The position numbers were made by a program, and so were the translations under genes. The notes beneath the pieces were generated by a model that was given only the letters and a program-made list of their open reading frames with translations, ran no database searches and was not told the origin of the DNA. From Streptacidiphilus jeojiense (GTDB lineage: Bacteria; Actinomycetota; Actinomycetes; Streptomycetales; Streptomycetaceae), in NCBI RefSeq assembly GCF_000719095.1, contig NZ_JOEH01000052.1, positions 1 through 26,019 of the forward strand: 26,019 bases of DNA, in the 5' to 3' direction. Below are positions 22,078 to 26,019 of this stretch, piece after piece. The first letter of the stretch is position 1, and each line of letters opens with the position of its first letter.

Positions 22078-22968
22078 CTAATAGTGGCGGCTTCGGTTCG
22101 TGGTGTGGTCGTCCGGTTGTGCGGACCACTGGAGGAGGAAGCGCAGTGCTTCCTGGGAGGGGGAGTGTGGTGGGGCCGTGTAGGCGACCAGTTGCTGGTC
22201 GGGCTGTGTGTCGACGCCGAACTGCTGGACGTCGAGGGTCACGGTGCCGATGACCGGGTGGCGGTAGGTCTTGGTGAGCTGCCTGGGCCCGCGGACCTGG
22301 TGGCTTGCCCACCAGGTCCGGAAGTCCGGGTCCCGGACGGTGAGTTCGCCGACCAGGGCGGTGAGCGCCCGGTCGTCGGGGTTGCGTCCGGCCTCCATCC
22401 GCAGGACCGCGACGCACTCGCGGGCAGCACGTGGCCAGTCCGCGTACAGGGACCGGTAGGCGTCGTCGAGGAAGGTCAGCCGGATCAGGTTGCGCTCAGG
22501 TGCGGGAAGTGCGGCGAAGTCGGTCAGTAGGGCCGCCGCGCCCCGGTTCCAGGCCAGCACGTCCATACGCCGGTTGAGGACCATGGCGGGGATGTCGTGC
22601 ATACCGTCGAGCAGCTGCTGAAGTTGCGGGTCGACCCGCTGCCCGGCGGGCTGTCGGGCGGGGGCGGCCTGCGTGACGTCGGCGACGGTGAACAGGTACG
22701 CGCGTTCGTCCGCGGCGAGTTGCAGTGCGTCGGCGAGGGCGTCGAGGACCGGGCGGGAGACCCGGCGGGTCCGGCCCTGTTCCAGTCGTACGACGTAGTC
22801 GATGCTCACGTGTGCGAGCTCGGCCAGTTCCTCCCGGCGCAGGCCTGGTACCCGGCGCAGGCGGCCGTCGTCGGGAAAACCGCAGCAGTGCGGGTCCAGG
22901 GCGGCGCGGCGGGCGCGCAGGAACTCGCCCAGGTCATTGCCGCCTGGAGGACTGCCGGGGTTTTCCAT
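22078..22968 (-). CDS. XRE-family regulator with MmyB-like ligand domain
   Basis: A 296-residue transcription factor. Residues about 12-90 form the helix-turn-helix: LGEFLRARRAALDP, then RVPGLRREELAELAHVSIDYVVRLEQGR, where the recognition helix follows AHVS. Residues about 110-285 match the MmyB-like ligand-binding domain common in actinobacteria (VLNRRMDVLAWNRGAAALL, RSLYADWPRAARECVAVLR, HPVIGTVTLDVQQF). Such regulators often control an adjacent divergent enzyme gene. Here that is the alpha/beta hydrolase, with a perfect palindrome between them. The ATG at 22968 has GGGA 5 bases upstream. A farther in-frame start at 23040 lies in the intergenic region. The ligand is unknown, fatty acyl or small aromatic compounds being typical proposals. 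Confidence 0.88.
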   Translation of the reverse strand: MENPGSPPGGNDLGEFLRARRAALDPHCCGFPDDGRLRRVPGLRREELAELAHVSIDYVVRLEQGRTRRVSRPVLDALADALQLAADERAYLFTVADVTQAAPARQPAGQRVDPQLQQLLDGMHDIPAMVLNRRMDVLAWNRGAAALLTDFAALPAPERNLIRLTFLDDAYRSLYADWPRAARECVAVLRMEAGRNPDDRALTALVGELTVRDPDFRTWWASHQVRGPRQLTKTYRHPVIGTVTLDVQQFGVDTQPDQQLVAYTAPPHSPSQEALRFLLQWSAQPDDHTTNRSRHY

Positions 22969-23101
22969 GGTTCCCAGTGTCCGGCAGACTGCAGCCGCGT
23001 GCCTGGTACTGGTCTGCACAGGCAGGACCCTCCCTGGCATCTCGTTCCGGGCGGCGCGACGGTGGTGGAGGTGGCCGACGGACTCGATGCGGTCACCGGA
23101 T

Positions 23102-23118
23102 CCCGCTCCAGGAGCGGG
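23102..23118. promoter_or_regulatory. Perfect 17-base palindrome before the alpha/beta hydrolase gene
   Basis: CCCGCTCC-A-GGAGCGGG, arms 23102-23109 and 23111-23118. It lies 33 bases upstream of the hydrolase start, in the intergenic region shared with the divergent XRE regulator. It may be the regulator's operator or an mRNA hairpin near the ribosome site. Confidence 0.45.
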
Positions 23119-23150
23119 CCCGCCCCCTTCCCTGACCGGAGAGCACCACC

Positions 23151-24074
23151 ATGAAGACGGACGTCACCTTTCCCAGCGCCGGCCTGAAGCTCGCAGGCCA
23201 CCTCTACACCCCCGACAACGACACCGGCGGCCCCCGCCCCGCGATCGTGGTGGGGCATCCCGGCAGCGGTGTGAAGGAACAGGCCGCCGGCCTGTACGCG
23301 CGGCGCCTGGCCGAGCAGGGCTTCGTCACCCTCGCGTTCGACGCCGCCTACCAGGGCGAGAGCGAGGGCGTTCCGCGCGGCCTGGAGGACCCGGCCCACC
23401 GGGTGGAGGACATCAAGTCCGCGGTCTCCTTCCTCACCACCCGCGACGAGGTCGACCCCGAACGCATCGGGGCGCTGGGCATCTGCGCCTCCGGCGGGTA
23501 CGTGCTTCCCGCCGCCGCCACCGACCACCGCATCAAGGCCGCCGGCACCGTCAGCGCCGTCGACATCGCCCGCCAGTTCCGCCTGGGCGCTGACGGTGCG
23601 CAGGACCCCGCCGTCATCCAGGGCATGCTCGACGCCGCTGCAACCGCGCGTACCGCCGAAGCCCATGGCGAAGGTGTCCCGAGCTTCCAGCTCTTCCCCG
23701 ACACCGCCGAGCAGGCCCGCGCCCTGGGCGGCCGACACAGCGTCGAGGGCTTCGAGTACTACCGCACCGACCGCGCCCGACACCCACGCTCAGCGACGTC
23801 CCTCACCTGGTCCAGCGTCGACCGCATGACCACCTTCGACGCCTTCGGCTTCGTCGACCTGATCGCGCCCCGCCCGCTGCTTATGATCGTCGGAAGCGAA
23901 GCGGTAACGTCCTGGATGGCCGTGGAGGCGTTCCAGCGCGCTCGCAGCCCCAAAGAACTGCACTGGATCGACGGAGCCAGCCACGTCGACCTCTACGACA
24001 AAGAGCAGTACGTCAGCCCCGCAGTCTCCAAGCTCACCGACTTCTTCAAGATCCACCTGGCCAAGGCCAAGTAA
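23151..24074 (+). CDS. Alpha/beta hydrolase (dienelactone-hydrolase/YcjY-like)
   Basis: A 307-residue cytoplasmic alpha/beta-hydrolase. The oxyanion segment is VVGHPGSGVKEQ (33-44). The nucleophile elbow LGICASGGYVLPAA (109-122) has C112 at the usual nucleophile spacing, with S114 two residues on. In dienelactone hydrolases the nucleophile is Cys in a G-x-C-x-G context, so C112 is favoured. E250 in IVGSEAV and H278 in DGASHVDLYD complete the triad. Residues about 145-225 form a cap. GGAGAG precedes the ATG by 8-9 bases. It is divergent from the XRE-MmyB regulator, which probably senses its substrate or product. Substrate not predictable. Confidence 0.87.
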   Translation: MKTDVTFPSAGLKLAGHLYTPDNDTGGPRPAIVVGHPGSGVKEQAAGLYARRLAEQGFVTLAFDAAYQGESEGVPRGLEDPAHRVEDIKSAVSFLTTRDEVDPERIGALGICASGGYVLPAAATDHRIKAAGTVSAVDIARQFRLGADGAQDPAVIQGMLDAAATARTAEAHGEGVPSFQLFPDTAEQARALGGRHSVEGFEYYRTDRARHPRSATSLTWSSVDRMTTFDAFGFVDLIAPRPLLMIVGSEAVTSWMAVEAFQRARSPKELHWIDGASHVDLYDKEQYVSPAVSKLTDFFKIHLAKAK

Positions 24075-24234
24075 CCCGGCCGTCCTGAGCACCACAGCAC
24101 AGCGGCGCAGCCACGAGGCGGCTTGCAGCGGCGCCACTGGCATGAGAGCGGGGATGCCGAGCCCGGAACCCGCACCCGGAAAGTGCCTCTGAGTTCGGGC
24201 TGTACAGACCTCGGGCAAGCCTGATCGTCAAGGT

Positions 24235-24249
24235 CAGAAGGTACTTCTG
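24235..24249. promoter_or_regulatory. Palindrome upstream of the RimJ-like acetyltransferase gene
   Basis: CAGAAG-N3-CTTCTG, a perfect 15-base site about 95 bases before the acetyltransferase start. The rest of the 269-base interval has no supportable gene. Confidence 0.35.
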
Positions 24250-24343
24250 CTTCCCCAATACGTTCCGGACACAGTCGCAAGTGAAACGAGCAGGCTAGCG
24301 GGTCTGCGATCGCCGATCATGGAACCCCGAAGGGACGGCCGTC

Positions 24344-24871
24344 ATGGTGCTTGGAAAACTGGTGAAGCTGCGGCCGATGGAGCCGTCGGACGCCGATGCG
24401 TTGTGGCGCTGGAACCACGACCCCGAGGTGATGCGCTGGATGCAGGACGGATACGCCCAGCCGCTGGCTCAGGTCAGGAAGCGGTTGGAGGAGCGGCCGA
24501 GGAACTCGTACGGCGACCTGCTGCTGGGGATCGAGACCATTGAGGAGGCCCAGCTCATAGGCCTGGTCCACGTGGGCGACGCCGAGCCCGAGACCGGATG
24601 CGCCGAGCTCGACATCTACCTCGGCGAGAAGGATTACTGGGGACGCGGCTACGCGACCGACGCCATGCGGACGATCTGCCGCTACGGCTTCGAGAAGATG
24701 CGCCTGCACAAGATCGTGCTGACCGTCGTCACCGAGAACCACGCCGCCCACCACATCTACCAGAAGGTCGGATTCGTCGACGAAGGCCGACTGCGCCAGG
24801 TCTTCCGCCGCGACGGCCAGTGGTACGACGTGTTCACCATGGGCCTGTTGGAGGGCGAACTCCGCGACTGA
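24344..24871 (+). CDS. GNAT-family acetyltransferase (RimJ/RimL-like)
   Basis: A 175-residue single-domain GNAT enzyme of the RimJ/RimL/SpeG branch, which acetylates N-terminal or small-molecule amines with acetyl-CoA. The start KLVKLRPMEPSDADALWRWNHDPEVMRWM is the usual first strand and helix. The acetyl-CoA pyrophosphate loop is KDYWGRGYATDAMRTICRYGF (about 92-112), an R-x-x-G-x-G/A variant, and HKIVLTVVTENHAAHHIYQKVGF (about 120-142) is motif B with the typical N-x-x-A/S and G-F ending. AAGGGA lies about 8-10 bases before the ATG. It stands alone between two divergent pairs. The target amine is unknown. Confidence 0.9.
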   Translation: MVLGKLVKLRPMEPSDADALWRWNHDPEVMRWMQDGYAQPLAQVRKRLEERPRNSYGDLLLGIETIEEAQLIGLVHVGDAEPETGCAELDIYLGEKDYWGRGYATDAMRTICRYGFEKMRLHKIVLTVVTENHAAHHIYQKVGFVDEGRLRQVFRRDGQWYDVFTMGLLEGELRD

Positions 24872-24874
24872 GCC

Positions 24875-25228
24875 CTACGGGCGGACCCGAACTGACGCGG
24901 CGTTCTCGTCCGCCCAGCGTTGGCTCCAGGCGTTCAGCGGGCGGAGTGCGTCGACGAGGTCCTCGCCGAGTCGGGTGAGTTGGTAGCCGTCACCGTGCAT
25001 GGTCAGCAGGCCGGCGTCGGTCAGTTCGTTGAGCCGGGTGTTGAGCACGCTGGAGGACATGCGCTCGCATCGACGCTGCAACTCGCGGAAGCCCGCCGGG
25101 GACTGGCTGAGCTCCCACAGGATGCGCAGCGCCCAGCGCCGCCCGAGGAGGTCGAGCGCGGCCATGACGGGACGGCCCGACTCGGACCCTCGCACCGGTA
25201 CGCCCGGCCGCGGCGTTCTGCTGTCCAT
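24875..25228 (-). CDS. HxlR-family transcriptional regulator
   Basis: A 117-residue winged-helix regulator of the HxlR family, at the usual length. The hallmark LLGRRWALRILWELSQSPAGFRELQRRC (27-54) covers helices 1-3, and SSSVLNTRLNELTDAGLL (58-75) is the recognition helix region. HxlR proteins often sense reactive aldehydes, quinones or thiol stress. C54 is its only cysteine and could be reactive. I chose the ATG at 25228 since it starts just ahead of the conserved part, with AAGGA upstream. It is divergent from the CMD-family gene over a 69-base region holding two GCTTCG-N5-CGAAGC sites, so it most likely represses both genes. Confidence 0.9.
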   Translation of the reverse strand: MDSRTPRPGVPVRGSESGRPVMAALDLLGRRWALRILWELSQSPAGFRELQRRCERMSSSVLNTRLNELTDAGLLTMHGDGYQLTRLGEDLVDALRPLNAWSQRWADENAASVRVRP

Positions 25229-25242
25229 GCACCCATCCTTGC

Positions 25243-25284
25243 GCTTCGGTTGTCGAAGCAGCATAGTGCTTCGATAACCGAAGC
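25243..25284. promoter_or_regulatory. Tandem HxlR-type operators with symmetric divergent promoters
   Basis: GCTTCG-N5-CGAAGC occurs twice (25243-25259 and 25268-25284), centres 25 bases apart. The whole region is also one larger inverted repeat with 18-base arms, one mismatch. A plus-strand promoter TTGTCG-N17-GATAAC (25250-25278) and its mirror TTATCG-N17-GACAAC on the minus strand lie inside the sites, so bound repressor would block both. Confidence 0.75.
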
Positions 25285-25297
25285 AGAGGAGAGGTGC

Positions 25298-25858
25298 ATG
25301 CCGCGCATCGAACCGCTCGAACCGCCGTACTCCACGGAGATCGGCCAAGCCCTCCGCAGATGGATGCCGCCCGGCGTGGCGCACGAGCCACTCGCACTGT
25401 TCCGGGTGCTGCACCGCAATCCGGAGCTGGCCTCCCGCATGTTCGCCGTGGGCTCCGGGCTGCTGAGCCACGGCCTGCTCCCCGCTCTCGACCGGGAAAT
25501 CGTCATCGCCCGGACGACCGCCCGCGCCGGCTGCTCCTACGAATGGGGCGTGCACGCCGCGGGCTTCTCGCGCCAGGTCGGACTCGGCCCCGAACAGCTG
25601 CGGGCGACCGCCGACACGGACCCGACAACCAACGCCACCTGGCAGCCACGGCATGAGGCACTGCTGCACGCTGTCGACGAGCTGCACGACACCGCACACC
25701 TCTCGCACGAGGCCTGGGCCGCCCTGCGGAACCACTACGACGAGGCCCAGCTGCTGGAGTTCCTGGTGCTGACCGGCTGGTACCGGACCATCAGCTACCT
25801 GGCCAACGGCCTCCTCCTCGACGAGGAATCCTGGGCCACCCCGTTCCCGCCCAGCTGA
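25298..25858 (+). CDS. Carboxymuconolactone decarboxylase (CMD/AhpD-like) family protein
   Basis: A 186-residue alpha-helical protein of the CMD/AhpD superfamily. The core ALDREIVIARTTARAGCSYEWGVHAAGF (63-90) matches the family, but where AhpD has C-x-x-C it has C79-S-Y-E82 followed by H86. With only one active-site cysteine it should not act as a disulfide peroxidase. It may be a decarboxylase-like or general-base enzyme, as in CMD proteins with a Glu in this site. GGAGAGG stands 4 bases before the ATG at 25298. The short leader starts inside the HxlR operator region, so expression is probably induced when the divergent regulator leaves its sites. Substrate unknown. Confidence 0.88.
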   Translation: MPRIEPLEPPYSTEIGQALRRWMPPGVAHEPLALFRVLHRNPELASRMFAVGSGLLSHGLLPALDREIVIARTTARAGCSYEWGVHAAGFSRQVGLGPEQLRATADTDPTTNATWQPRHEALLHAVDELHDTAHLSHEAWAALRNHYDEAQLLEFLVLTGWYRTISYLANGLLLDEESWATPFPPS

Positions 25859-25907
25859 CCTCGATCAACAACCGATCGTCAATTTGGAGCACTGACGTTT
25901 CCCTCTT

Positions 25908-25949
25908 GGGGGTGATGGTGGGGGTTGGGGGTGGTGGGGGAGAATGGGG
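25908..25949 (+). repeat. G-rich tract with five G-runs (G-quadruplex motif)
   Basis: G-runs of 5, 5, 5, 5 and 4 bases at 25908, 25920, 25927, 25936 and 25946, with loops of 7, 2, 4 and 5 bases. It ends 3 bases before an ATG and may cover its ribosome site. Confidence 0.7.
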
Positions 25950-25951
25950 TT

Positions 25952-26019
25952 ATGGACGCCCTGGTCTTCGGGGGCGAGGCGATGGTTGACGCGGCGTCCG
26001 GTGCTGGCCCTTCGGTCGG
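25952..26019 (+). CDS. Start of an unidentified reading frame, cut by the window edge
   Basis: Only 22 codons are visible, beginning MDALVFGGEAMVDAASG. GGGG lies 2 bases upstream and GGGGGAG 11 bases upstream. I do not recognise the family, and the frame could also be spurious. The G-rich sequence in front may affect its expression. Confidence 0.3.
   Translation, partial: MDALVFGGEAMVDAASGAGPSV

Overview
The window has very high GC, GTG/TTG starts, ATGA stop-start overlaps, Tat-type and lipoprotein signals, and a sugar importer operon with no ATPase gene. Together these point to a Streptomycetaceae actinomycete chromosome (Streptomyces, Kitasatospora or Streptacidiphilus). The genus cannot be fixed from the sequence alone. 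I see no rRNA, tRNA or CRISPR. The only mobile-element trace is a truncated IS1380-type transposase.

Layout. 1-3.7 kb: an HpcH/HpaI-type aldolase (minus), an MFS exporter (plus) and a TmrB-like tunicamycin-resistance ATPase (minus). 3.7-6.5 kb: metal handling, with a His-rich CDF zinc/cobalt-type exporter behind an ArsR/SmtB-like operator, a membrane-anchored His-rich protein of unknown function, and a PCuAC-like protein that has lost most of the usual copper ligands. 6.5-8.5 kb: a LysE/RhtB exporter and a secreted beta-lactamase-like serine hydrolase, closed by a strong hairpin.

8.5-18 kb: an amino-sugar/ketohexose catabolic locus in two blocks. The first encodes a SIS-domain isomerase/deaminase, a PfkB-type kinase and a class II aldolase, the logic of galactosamine-6-P to tagatose-6-P to tagatose-1,6-bisphosphate to triose phosphates. 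The second encodes a lipoprotein binding protein, two permeases and a DeoR-family regulator. Between the blocks lie a GNAT acetyltransferase and a standalone nitric oxide synthase oxygenase. The first permease has an N-terminal reading-frame anomaly.

18-20.1 kb: two secreted proteins of unknown function in one transcription unit. The predicted 5' leader holds a four-tract G-quadruplex motif and a hairpin. 20.1-22.1 kb: an NmrA-like NAD(P)-binding protein, a small membrane protein with a palindrome over its predicted start site, and the IS1380 remnant. 22.1-26 kb: two divergent regulator/enzyme pairs (XRE-MmyB with alpha/beta hydrolase; HxlR with a carboxymuconolactone-decarboxylase-like protein) flank a RimJ-type acetyltransferase. 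The HxlR pair has two tandem operator-like palindromes on symmetric divergent promoters. A G-rich tract and the start of an unidentified reading frame end the window.

No feature clearly reveals a wholly new system. The strongest leads are the NOS gene inside the split sugar locus, the G-quadruplex leader of the secreted-protein pair, the duplicated HxlR operators and the degenerate PCuAC/His-rich pair.
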